Shown one piece after another: positions 11,753-22,291 of a stretch of 64,000 bases of DNA. Source of the stretch: Rallus limicola (Eukaryota > Chordata > Aves > Gruiformes > Rallidae); the NCBI GenBank assembly GCA_022605955.1, contig JAKCOZ010000005.1, positions 49,601,762 to 49,665,761 of the forward strand, read 5' to 3'. The position numbers and the translations under genes were made by a program. Position 1 is the first letter of the stretch. Each line of letters starts with the position of its first letter. The notes beneath the pieces are model-generated. The model saw only the letters and a list, made by a program, of their open reading frames with translations, did no database searches and was not told where the DNA came from.

Positions 11753-14700
11753 GGGTGGAGAGGGGAGGAAGGAAGGAAACAATGTTAGAAGAGAAATCAG
11801 TGAAGAGAAACTCTCCATCACACTTCCCTTGGGTATATTTTCATAACAGCTTTCTAGCTGGATTTAGCACTTGGTAAAGGGCCGGGGCGGGGGGGGAGAA
11901 AAACCCACCCGAATCACAACAGCAACCTGCTACTGCAGGAGAAAGGCAAAATGATGTTAAAAACAATTGCTTAGCACAGCTAGATGTATTTAATGCAATT
12001 TCTGTTTCTATTTATTTCCTTATGCCTGTCGTGATTGAAACAGTCTTGAGGAGGCCTCTGGAAAGGAGAAATTGCTCTGTGGTACCTATAGGCAGAGCCC
12101 TGCTGGAAGCAGCTACATCTCTCTGAAGGGCTTAGTGAACACCTTCCCCTCCAAGTGGGAGGAATGCAGTATGTGCAGAATACCTAATCGGGGCTGTGAA
12201 AAGCATTAGCTCTGAGTGAAACAGTTTAGAATAAAGTTTATTCCTTTTTACTAAAAAGTGAGGCTGGTGGGTTGTTCCAAATGATTTAGAGCTTTTTGCT
12301 TTTAGTGCATTATATCATCAAATGGAGTGGGAAATTATCTAGATTGCAGTGGAAAGATTTTCTTTTTTGCTTAAGAATATAGATTGCCTCATATACTTGC
12401 TGTTGAAAAAAATGTTCAGCAAGCAAAATAGACTTACATAGAATATTCTTATTTTTTAATTTATTTATTTCATTGGTCTCTTTATTTGCTTTTGAGGGCT
12501 TTTTCTCTCCTTTTTCTACTGACTCTATTTTCCCAATGCTGTTTTCCTTTTCTACACTTTTCCTAAGGCAAACACAGGTGCAGGTTTTTTGTTTTCCCCC
12601 TTCCCTCCACCTATAAACTACTTCTGATGTCTTCTGTGTTTCCTTTTGATGTGCTCTGCAGTCTCTTATTGTGGTTGGTGCCTCTCAGCACTTCTTAGTG
12701 TCAATAAGACATCAAGTTACAAGTGGGAGGTGGCTTAGCTAGCCTTTGCTCTTGGTTTAGGAGGGACCTATCAAGTACCAAGTCATTGATTCACTTTATA
12801 TAATCCGCATAAAGCCTCCCTCTATTTGCTATTTCAGGAAGAGGCCAAGTATTTAAGACCAGTGTTAGACTCTGGTTTTCACTTCAATGATGAACACACT
12901 GTCTGTGGCCTCACTTCTCTCTGTTATGAAACAGTGAGGTCAGAATCTACTCTTCATGGCATCCTGGTAAATCTGAATTTGCTTCAATGTCTTCACTAGA
13001 GTTGTTCCAGCTTTATCCTAAAGAGATGCAAAACAGAATTTAGCCTGAAAGTGAAGTAGATTGTGGAAGACAAAGCACTCGTTCCTAGGGTGGAAAACTG
13101 ATATGTATACTGCCAAGAAGTAACTTTCTTACTGATTTAGTTAGTCCATGTTGGGGGTTAAGGATTTTTTTCCTTTATAGTGTAAGACTAACTTGAGTCT
13201 AATGACCTGAGACTTGATTGTTGAAAGCAGGAAGCCCACTCAGCACTTTCAGAGACTTGTGAACTACTTGTAAAGCTTCCTGTAGTAACCTATGGCAAAG
13301 AAATTCTTTGTACCTTTGCCCCAGGTGGAAGAACATGCCTGCAATGATATCAGTATTTTCATTTCCATCAAAGGGATATGGTCCATGTTGCAGGCAAGAA
13401 GACGCAAAGTGTTACACTTTAAACAAAAGACTTGGACTTTAGATAAAAATGGCTACAAACTGCAACAATGATGAATGAAAAATTACCTTCAAGAAAATGC
13501 ATACCAAAACAAACTTGTTGCCATGTATTCATGGCAGTCTGCTCAAGACAAGAACCCTCTTGTCTATATGTATACCTGGAAGCCAAGCATAGATCATCTG
13601 GACTGGAAAAATATCACATATCCACTCTACTATTGCAGTTAGGTGTGGTAACCCTCCAGGAAGACCAGGTAACAAAATGTCAGTTATGAGTTTTAACAAA
13701 ATAATTTCTTTGTTTGTGAAAAATACAACTGCTTTTGGGATTCTGGCTATTCACAGAAAGACCAGAGTAAAAAAAAAGAGAACTCTTACAATTGCTATAA
13801 TCCAAAAATTAAGAGGTTTAGCAAACTGCTTATAGCAGTATTTCTCAAGACATGTCATAGAGACAAAGCACCACAAGCAGTATTTTTGTCAGACAGTGAG
13901 TAAGGTCAGGATGTACTTGGATTCAAAACCCTTAAGGGAAATCCAGTTTCTGTAGGGAAGTCTTGATTCTTTCACTCTAGTGGAAGAACATGCACTATAA
14001 ATCTCTGTTCTGACAAAGTGAGCAAACACAGGCTTTGGGGTCAGTTCCTACATAACACTGTAAGCTACTGCTAAACAGCAGCCCAGTGTGTTGCACTGTG
14101 GGAAGATTGGAGCTACTGACTTCTTACTGAAGTTCCCTTTTTTAGCTGAGATTGTGTTTTTGCTGCTTTTCAAGAAAGGTTATTAAGATGTATAAAAAGG
14201 GTATTTGTCTAATAATATAAAAAGAATAAACAAAATATGAAGAGTAGTGACTTACCAAATGTGCACGCCAGATTTTTTGAGTCTCACTTGAATACTCTCA
14301 CCACTGGATCAGACATCTACCCCAGTTCTCCTCACTGCAATGAAGAAATGATCTTTGTATACCATTCCAAAATGTTTATAAAATATTGTGCTAGTGACCC
14401 AGCTTATGGACTAGGAGCACTTCTGTCTGGGCAACTTAAGATTGGGAGCAGATGAGTGGGGGTCAACTCAACCAAGGTCTGTTTCTGTAAAACAATGAAC
14501 ACGAGCTTTTTGCATTCATAAGAAGAATTCAATTCAAAATCCAAGAACTTGCTATCCTGTCTCACTGGTTTCAGGGCCACTTAAACAAAATGATGTGGCA
14601 GGCTCCAAATTCAAAATTTTGAATACATATGGAGCTAATTTTCAGTGAAAATTTGAGTATACCACAGTTTTATATTCCCCCATGTAGCTCATTTAGGGTA

Positions 14701-17700
14701 GGCTGAAGGAGATTCTGTTCCCAATAGACTTTCCAGAGAGTCTGAGCTGATGTAATACTAACTGTCTGGCAAGTAAATTCATGTGAGAATGGTCAACCAT
14801 TTACTATTATATTCCCTGTCAGCCTTCAAAAATGTTGATTACACAAGCTCACATTCCCTGTCAGCACTGTAGGCTGCTGGTGGATATCTCCAAGGCAATC
14901 ACAGGGGGCCTCAGACAGTCTAAATTGCTGCAGGAGAAAGTCTCACTTAAGTCTATGCGTACCTTTCACTGCTGAGATGAGCCTGCACCAGTTATGACTT
15001 ATAACCTAAAGTTGCTGGTCTCTTGGGTACCTCTGTCATGTTTCAAAAAGTATGCTGTGGTCACTGGTTACGTTCATTGTATTTGCTGCCAAACAGCAGT
15101 GTTGCAGATGGTACACATATGAGAATGATGCAAAAAAAGTGATAACTAGACATTGGTAACACCAGACTGTGCCTTGTTCTTTTTACCATCTTTGGCTTTG
15201 TAAAATTGTCTGCCATTTCAATAATAAACAACATTATTCTGAATGCTGCATTATTTTTTTAATGTTGCTTTTTGACTTCTATTGTAGGGTTAATAGATTT
15301 CTTCCTAACCCCTCCCCCTCCCAACCACTTACATGTACCTGATATTATCTTCTAGAATACAGATAGAAAGGACAAAGTCTGAGTGTGGAAGATCAGATGC
15401 TGTGGATAGAATTCCCTACAGATTTGAAGGAAATCTCAGACTTTTGACTGAAGTATTAATGATGCTGGTGGGAAATCAGTCATTCTTAGCACACCAGTTT
15501 TTTCTGATTTGTACATCCTCTCACTTAGCAAAAAGAATACAAAGGCTATGAATAGTCAAGCCAAAGCTCCACCAAGCCCAGTATATGGTCAGTGTCCACC
15601 AGCTCCCTGGACATGTCCAGGGGTGTGGGAAATATTTGGGTCATGCTAATTTGTTTCTCCTGTTGGTTTCCTGATATTATTTTTTTTATATGTGACCCAT
15701 ACACTTTTTCCCTATATTTATTTTTTTGTCTCCTGTCATCATTTCATTTCTTTATGCTTCCCCAGCCAGATCTTCCTTTTCTGGAGAGAGTTGTTACCTT
15801 AGGGACAAGTGTCAGCTTGATAATAGAGGCAATGGTGGCATGATACATTATTTAGAGAGAACATGAAGGCTGTCTGCTGTCTGCAGCCCTCAGTTGTGGA
15901 CTAGCAGATAGGAAGGGGTGGGTCAGCTCTTTATTTGCATTTAATAGCCCCGATGGATTTTTCCACCAATGATTGGTTATGTAGCACTTTCTATCAAGTT
16001 TCAGAGGCTTATACTTGTCTCAGGCAGGTTGTTGAAGAAACCCAAAATCCATCTAAAGCATCAACAATTTGCGGTATTTATGTATTTGAAAGTTCTAAGC
16101 CTCCTTGTCTTCCTGTGGCTGGTGAAAATATGCTTAGATGCAGCCTATCCACAAGGCCTTAAAACAACTTTACCACACACATTAGGTATCATTGTATCCA
16201 GTCATCCTTGACCTTCTGCCTGGAGTTCAATGTGGTGCTGAAGCTGGTACTAACTCTGACTGATGACCAAAAACCCAACCAGGCCAATGCGGGTCCACCA
16301 ATCTTCATGCAAATCCAGTGAGCACACCTGCTTTGCCTTTCCCTACATAACCCAGTTCCCAGGCAGTTTCCAGATCCTTAGGAAATCTTCATTAGGTTGT
16401 GGTCTCAACATGGTGGGTAATTCCTTTCTTGTTACACTCAGCTGGGATAACTGGAGACACCAAAACAGTTTTTTCTAGCATCAGTATCAGAGTAAGGGCC
16501 AAGCTAATCAGCGTTACTAGCATGCTTTACTGTACTGCTCCAAAACACAGCATGATGAAGGAAATGCTAAACTGATGAGTTTGGGATGGCAAGGGAATGT
16601 AGTAATGTGCTACATCATCCTTGGTGCTATGAAGAACACAGGATGAATGTGACTATAAATTAGCACAGGGAGTTTTGTGTATACATGCACACAGTATACT
16701 GTCTGAGATAAAAAATGTCCTTAATCCTTTCTGCATTTCATAATTCAGCTGTGCTTGAAACATGACACATTTACCAGATAGTCCTTCCTTATCAATACAG
16801 CCCCATTTCAAAAGCTCTACAGCTCACCATTGGGATGGGAAGATATTGCAAATGAAATCGCAGCAGTAGGCCAGGCTGTATTACCAGACAGCAATACAGA
16901 CACAACACATCCTGATTAGAAGAGCGCATCACATTTGCAAGGATAGAAATGTCATCTCTGCCCTGTGATGTAGTATGCTAAAGGGCACTTAGGAATGAAA
17001 TACTAATCTGAAAAGACAGGTTTATTGTATGCTTTTAGATTAACCCCTGCTGTAGAAAACGGTGTGATCCTCCTAGTGCCTGCTCTTTCCAGAATGGGAC
17101 ATCCATGAGGGTTTGTAGTGTTACAAGGTTCTTCTTTTCAGATAAATCCTCCATGGGTGAACTTGGCGAGGACTCAGTGTGGATAAAGACATGGCTTGCA
17201 CCAACACTTAGCACGATGCAAATGTGTTTTCTATGGGAATGAAGACCACAGAGAAACTTGCTTTCTGTTGTACTTCCATGCTTGTGAAATAGAGGTCTCA
17301 GTGATTATTTTTTTCACAGGGAGAACTACAGAATTAATACATAATCAGTTAGCAGCAGCAAGTTCAACTTTTGGAAATTCAGCAGTAAATTCTTAGCTAG
17401 GGAAGTGTTTGTGCTACTTCTGATGGACTTTCTGTTGAGTAAGGAGCAGAGAATCAGATCCCAAGTATTTGCACCTCATATAACACTTGATACTACAGTC
17501 AAGGAGAAAAACATGACAGAATAAAGCCTTGCCATTCAGCTCACAGCGAACTAATTGCAGCCTTAGGTTCTTTGTGTGGTATTGTCTAGAGACATTTACT
17601 CTGCCCATCACCTCTGTAACCTTCCTAAATATCGAATGTCTTCACTTGGCAAGAAAAATTCAGCATTTTGACTTCCAAGATAGAAATGTTGGTTGTTTCA

Positions 17701-18324
17701 CAAACTTGAAAATGTGTTTTTTTACAAGATAAATATTTGGAGCCCAGATGCTTTGTCCTTTCTGCATCTTAACTGGAACTATTACAATGATATTTCAGAG
17801 ACAGAAATGTTAGGAATGAGTTACCATCTGGCAGCAGATAATAAGAAATGTGTAATTAGTAAAACCTGGATGGTCCATGTATAGGAACCAGACCACAGTG
17901 GTCACCACTGATTGAGGGTGATCAATGACTCAGCATGGGCTGATTCTGTTGCTGGACCTTGAAAGCAATTGTACAAAGATAACCTATTTCCACAGCTACA
18001 AGTGACTGACTTGCTGGGTACAAACAGAATTGCTCAAAGTTAATCATGCTGGCTGAAATCTGTGGTTGGAGAATGGCTGCCAGATAGTGCCTTGACCTGC
18101 AATTCAACTTTGGTAGGTGCCTGCCTTACTCTTGTTGGTAGCCTCAAGGCAGAACTTGGCCTAAGCTTTTCAGGAGTGGGGGCAAAGCTAAGTTTTTCTG
18201 TCTCAAGAGGTGCTTTGGCTATGGGAAAGGCTGAGGTGGAGCTGGGAGTATAAAGCTGGGAGCTTGCTTTTATGAGCAGGAGTGGGACATAAAGTGTCTG
18301 GTCACCCTTTTCCCTCCCAAAGTA
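11753..18324. other. Non-coding DNA, left flank of the provirus
   Basis: No gene is seen. A G-rich stretch sits at 11879-11900, and the 18-bp palindrome at 15605-15622 is listed separately. Two short open frames near 15.9-16.2 kb overlap each other in different phases and show no homology I know. The last 250 bases (18070-18320) include a TATAAA-containing stretch (about 18249) but no coding signal. Confidence 0.6.
15605..15622. promoter_or_regulatory. 18-bp palindrome containing a p53-family half-site
   Basis: CCCTGGACATGTCCAGGG is a perfect 18-bp palindrome. Its core GGACATGTCC fits the p53/p63/p73 half-site consensus RRRCWWGYYY exactly. No second half-site is seen close by, so functional binding is only a possibility. 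Confidence 0.4.
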
Positions 18325-18610
18325 ATCTCCATTCCAGGACACTCCAGGTACCCCCTCTCAGCAGCAAGAAGCAGCCAGCCTGGCATAGATGAAACAGTCT
18401 GTCTTGAGGCACCGAGTAATCTGCATGTGCCCTGGAACTGTGTCTACCTTCCTGAGCCACCAGTCCTTGGCTCTACCTCCTGAGCCACCAGTCCTTGGCA
18501 GTGGCTGGGTTCTGCAACTGGTTAGAATCCCATCAACAGCCTACAAAAGGGAAGGTGAGGCTTCAGCAAGAAAAGAAAATGTAGGAAAAACTGAGATGAG
18601 AAGGTTTTTA
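18325..18610. repeat. 286-bp direct repeat, left copy (looks like the unoccupied target site)
   Basis: This copy is identical by eye, over its full length, to 24898-25183 (offset 6573). In the right copy the repeat starts exactly at the outer edge of the proviral LTR. In this left copy the same bases follow the left flank with no interruption, so 18326-18610 reads as pre-integration host sequence. The match stops at 18610, where retroviral 3' sequence begins. Inside is a 28-29-bp tandem duplication containing CCTGAGCCACCAGTCCTTGG (18443-18500). It is not an LTR: it lacks TG...CA ends and lies outside the LTR. Confidence 0.95.
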
Positions 18611-19093
18611 TTCCATACCATTTACGTCATGACCAGATCCAACCATTTCTTTTGGGTACAACCAATGTTTCAGACACACATATCTGTATTATTCCCTTAG
18701 TCTATGGATCATTCTTCTGAGTTTTGTTGAGTAAATGATTTAGTCCATGACTTTCAGGCTTCATTCGTTGTAACAGTCTCTCATGGTGTCAGTATGCACC
18801 ATTGGATCGTTGCATACTGCATCTCGGGCTCTCGACCACTGCATCTGACATGGTCCATGGTCATGGTCTGTGAATCAAAAGTGTTCATTTTCAAAGGGGA
18901 AGAGGAAAAAGTTCTTGTGATGATAGGTCTTGATCCCATCATCGTGGCAGTCTTCCTTCATTGACGTGTATGTTTCCGGCTGTAACTCCATTGGTACAAC
19001 ACACAACAACAATTATATATACAGAAATTAAAGTAATAATGTATATATTGTAATGGGTTATTTAGCACTTATTATAATACAATTTCTACCTTA
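18611..19093 (-). other. Retroviral 3' non-coding region, truncated before the 3' LTR
   Basis: On the provirus strand this follows the pol stop. It has no frame longer than a few dozen codons, so there is no env or accessory gene. It is AT-rich near pol (TATATA repeats at about 19015-19075). At the distal end the retroviral sequence stops at ATGGTATGGAA and joins host sequence across a TAA shared with the host side. No polypurine tract is seen, so the break falls just before where the 3' LTR should start. Confidence 0.7.
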
Positions 19094-22000
19094 CTAATTA
19101 CATTGGCTATTCTCACCTAAAATCAAATCCCTTTGAGGTACACATCGAGTTTCTCCATCCTTCTGCATTACCCACCAAGTAGAACCAGGTCCTTGAGCAA
19201 AAACAATTCCCGACATAGGTTTACCTTTACCTGAAGCAGGGATGACCCAAACTGTCTTCCCTAATATACTTTTCATGTGCACCACTGGGACTCTGTCTCC
19301 TTCTACAGTACATGGAAATTTTGACTGGGCAGGGCCAGCCCGATTGGTAGAACCCCTAGAGTTAACTAACCACGTGGCTTTTGCCAAATTTGTATCCCAA
19401 TGTTTGAATGTTCCACCACCCATTGCTTTCAGGGTGGTCTTTAAGAGTCCATTATATCGTTCAATTTTCCCAGAGGCTGGTGCATGATAAGGAATGTGGT
19501 ACACCCATTCAATGCCATGCTCTTTGGCCCAGGTGTCTATGAGAGCATTTCGGAAATGAGTCCCGTTGTCTGACTCGATTCTTTCTGGGGTGCCGTGTCG
19601 CCATAGGACTTGCCTTTCAAGGCCCAGGATTGTATTCCGGGCAGTAGCATGGGGTACCGGATATGTTTCTAGCCAGCCAGTGGTAGCTTCCACCATTGTA
19701 AGCACATAGCGTTTGCCATGGCGGGTTTGTGGGAGGGTGATGTAATCAATCTGCCAGGCCTCCCCATATTTATATTTCATCCACCGTCCCCCATACCAAA
19801 GCGGCTTCAACCGCTTCGCCTGCTTAATTGCGGCACACGTCTCACATTCATGGATAACTTGTGCAATAGCATCCATGGTTAAGTCCACCCCTCGATCTCG
19901 AGCCCATCTATATGTTGCATCTCTCCCTTGATGACCTGAGGAATCATGAGCCCATCGAGCTATGAATAATTCACCTTTATGTTGCCAGTCTAGATCTACC
20001 TGAGCCACTTCAATCCTAGCAGCCTTATCTACCTGATGGTTGTTTTGATGTTCCTCCATGGCTCGACTCTTAGGTACATGGGCATCAACATGACGTACCT
20101 TTACAACAAGCCTCTCTAATCGGGTAGCAATGTCTTGCCATAAGTCAGCAGCCCATATGGGTTTGCCTCTACGCTGCCAGTTGTTCTTTTTCCACTGTTG
20201 CAACCAACCCCACAGGGCATTAGCTACCATCCATGAGTCAGTATAAAGATAGAGCATTGGCCACTTTTCTCTCTCAGCAATGTCCAAGGCCAACTGGATG
20301 GCCTTCACCTCAGCAAATTGGCTTGATTCACCTTTTCCTTCAGTGGCTTCTGCTACTTGTCTGGTAGGACTCCATACAGCAGCTTTCCATCTTCGCTGCC
20401 TTCCCACAAGGCGACAGGAGCCATCGGTGAACAGGGCATATCGCTTCTCATTCTCTGGCAGTTTGTTGTAAGGTGGGGCTTCTTCAGCACGTGTCACCTC
20501 CTCGTCCTCTGGTGACATCCCAAAATCTTTGCCTTCTGGCCAGTCTGTGATCACTTCCACGATTCCTGGGCGATTAGGGTTTCCTATTCGAGCCCGCTGA
20601 GTAATTAGTGCAACCCACTTGCTCCACGTAGCATCAGTGGCATGGTGTGTAGAAGGGACCTTCCCTTTGAACATCCAGCCCAGCACCGGCAGTCGGGGTG
20701 CCAGGAGGAGTTGAGCTTCAGTTCCAATCACTTCTGAAGCAGCTCGAACCCCTTCATAGGCGGCCAGTATTTCCTTTTCTGTTGGAGTATAATTGGCCTC
20801 AGATCCTTTGTAGGCCCGACTCCAAAACCCCAGTGGTCGACCTCTAGTCTCCCCTTGTGCTTTCTGCCAGAGACTCCAGGTAGGGCCATTCTCCCCGGCT
20901 GCAGTGTAAAGCACATTTTTAACATCTGTCCCTGTCCGGACAGGCCCAAGGGCTACTGCATGGACTATCTCGCGTTTGATCTGTTCAAAGGCTTGCTGCT
21001 GCTCAGGGCCCCATTGGAAATCATTCTTCTTCCGAGTTATGTGGTAGAGTGGGCTCACAATGAGACTGTAGTTTGGGACATGCATTCGCCAAAAACCTAT
21101 AACACCTAAGAAAGCTTGTGTTTCCTTTTTGTTGCTTGGTGGAGACATAGCTGCTATTTTATTGATAATGTCCATTGGGATCTGACGACGCCCATCCTGC
21201 CATTTTATTCCTAAAAACTGGATTTCTCGGGTAGGCCCCTTGACTTTACTTTGCTTTATAGCAAAACCAGCTTCCAAAAGGATTTGAATTATCCTTTTTC
21301 CTTTCTCAAATACTTCCTCTGCTGTATTGCCCCATACAATGATGTCATCAATATACTGCAGGTGCTCTGGGGCTTCACCCTTTTCCAGTGTGGTCTGGAT
21401 TAGTCCATGGCAAATGGTGGGGCTGTGTTTCCACCCCTGGGGCAGACGATTCCACGTGTATTGGATGCCCCTCCAAGTGAAAGCAAATTGTGGCCTGCAC
21501 TCTGGCGCCAGTGGTATTGAGAAGAAAGCATTTGCAATGTCAATTGTGGCATACCACTTGGCTGCCTTTGACTCCAATTCATACTGCAGTTCCAGCATGT
21601 CTGGTACAGCAGCACTCATACCTGGAGTGACTTCGTTTAGGCCACGATAATCCACTGTCAGCCTCCACTCTCCATCGGACTTCCGCACTGGCCATATGGG
21701 ACTGTTAAAGGGTGAGCGGGTTCGGCTGATCACCCCTTGATTCTCTAGTTGACGAATCAGCTTATGGATGGGGATCAGGGAATCCCTGTTAGTACGGTAT
21801 TGTCTCCTGTGCACCGTCGTTGTAGCAATTGGCACCTGCTGTTCTTCAACCTTCAATAACCCCACAACAGAAGGATCATCAGAGAGTCCAGGCAAGGCAC
21901 GCAATTGCTCAGTGCCTTCTGTCTCCAAAGCAGCTATTCCAAAAGCCCACCGGTACCCTTTTGGGTCCTTAAAATAACCTCTACGGAGGTAATCTATACC

Positions 22001-22288
22001 TAAAATGCATGGAGCTTCTGGGCCAGTCACAATTGGGTGTTTCTCCCAGTCCTTCCCAGTTAAGCTCACTTCAGCCTCTAACACAGTCAATTGTTGGGAT
22101 CCACCTGTCACTCCAGAAATGCTGACAGGTTTTGTCCCTACATGATTCGATGGCATTATCGTACACTGGGCACCAGTATCCACCAGAGCCTTGTACTCTT
22201 GTGGGTCTGACATGCCAGGCCATCTGATCCACACAGTCCAATAAACACGGTTATCCCTCTCCTCCACCTGGCTGGAGGCAGGGCCCCT
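19094..22288 (-). CDS. Retroviral Pol: protease, reverse transcriptase, RNase H, integrase
   Basis: About 1,064 codons are open after the gag UAG. They are in gag's frame, so Pol is expected as a Gag-Pol readthrough product and needs no start of its own. Numbering from the GTG codon at 22267, the visible motifs are: protease LVDTGAQ (D30); reverse transcriptase TIDIANAFF (D243), LPQGWKHSP and QYIDDIIVWG (D307, D308); RNase H FTDGS (D615), E653, YTDS (D677), D747; integrase zinc-binding H774/H779/C808/C811 and catalytic D841, D900, E936 (a D,D-35-E spacing). The integrase C-terminus is short, with no chromodomain. No dUTPase domain, which mammalian ERV-L carries, is seen after integrase. No stop or frameshift interrupts the frame. 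Whether the protein is active cannot be told from sequence. Confidence 0.93.
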   Translation of the reverse strand, partial: RGPASSQVEERDNRVYWTVWIRWPGMSDPQEYKALVDTGAQCTIMPSNHVGTKPVSISGVTGGSQQLTVLEAEVSLTGKDWEKHPIVTGPEAPCILGIDYLRRGYFKDPKGYRWAFGIAALETEGTEQLRALPGLSDDPSVVGLLKVEEQQVPIATTTVHRRQYRTNRDSLIPIHKLIRQLENQGVISRTRSPFNSPIWPVRKSDGEWRLTVDYRGLNEVTPGMSAAVPDMLELQYELESKAAKWYATIDIANAFFSIPLAPECRPQFAFTWRGIQYTWNRLPQGWKHSPTICHGLIQTTLEKGEAPEHLQYIDDIIVWGNTAEEVFEKGKRIIQILLEAGFAIKQSKVKGPTREIQFLGIKWQDGRRQIPMDIINKIAAMSPPSNKKETQAFLGVIGFWRMHVPNYSLIVSPLYHITRKKNDFQWGPEQQQAFEQIKREIVHAVALGPVRTGTDVKNVLYTAAGENGPTWSLWQKAQGETRGRPLGFWSRAYKGSEANYTPTEKEILAAYEGVRAASEVIGTEAQLLLAPRLPVLGWMFKGKVPSTHHATDATWSKWVALITQRARIGNPNRPGIVEVITDWPEGKDFGMSPEDEEVTRAEEAPPYNKLPENEKRYALFTDGSCRLVGRQRRWKAAVWSPTRQVAEATEGKGESSQFAEVKAIQLALDIAEREKWPMLYLYTDSWMVANALWGWLQQWKKNNWQRRGKPIWAADLWQDIATRLERLVVKVRHVDAHVPKSRAMEEHQNNHQVDKAARIEVAQVDLDWQHKGELFIARWAHDSSGHQGRDATYRWARDRGVDLTMDAIAQVIHECETCAAIKQAKRLKPLWYGGRWMKYKYGEAWQIDYITLPQTRHGKRYVLTMVEATTGWLETYPVPHATARNTILGLERQVLWRHGTPERIESDNGTHFRNALIDTWAKEHGIEWVYHIPYHAPASGKIERYNGLLKTTLKAMGGGTFKHWDTNLAKATWLVNSRGSTNRAGPAQSKFPCTVEGDRVPVVHMKSILGKTVWVIPASGKGKPMSGIVFAQGPGSTWWVMQKDGETRCVPQRDLILGENSQCN

Positions 22289-22291
22289 CTA
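22214..22291 (-). promoter_or_regulatory. Gag-pol UAG with downstream hairpin and possible pseudoknot
   Basis: On the provirus strand, gag ends in CAA CAA TAG (TAG at 22291-22289). Ten bases later CCTCCA (22278-22273) pairs perfectly with TGGAGG (22266-22261) around the loop GCCAGG (22272-22267). That loop is an exact complement of CCTGGC at 22219-22214, 41 bases further on, so an H-type pseudoknot is possible. At least one loop base would have to stay unpaired to span the stem. Gammaretroviruses use a UAG plus pseudoknot about 8 nt downstream to make Gag-Pol. The arrangement here is parallel; function is inferred. Confidence 0.55.

Noticed and set aside
18060..18342. A possible older solo LTR (TGTGGTTGG ... 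CCAGGACA, with TATAAA near 18249)
   Set aside because: The end match is weak, the internal signals are not in a convincing order, and no second copy is present.
18325..18610. The 286-bp direct repeat as the missing LTR pair of the provirus
   Set aside because: It lacks TG...CA ends, is not next to the primer-binding site, and lies outside a well-defined 590-bp TG...CA LTR.
18325..18610. The 286-bp repeat as a target-site duplication made by integrase
   Set aside because: Retroviral integrases leave 4-6 bp; 286 bp needs another mechanism or an assembly cause.
21327..21650. Plus-strand 107-codon frame
   Set aside because: Antisense shadow of the reverse-transcriptase region of pol.
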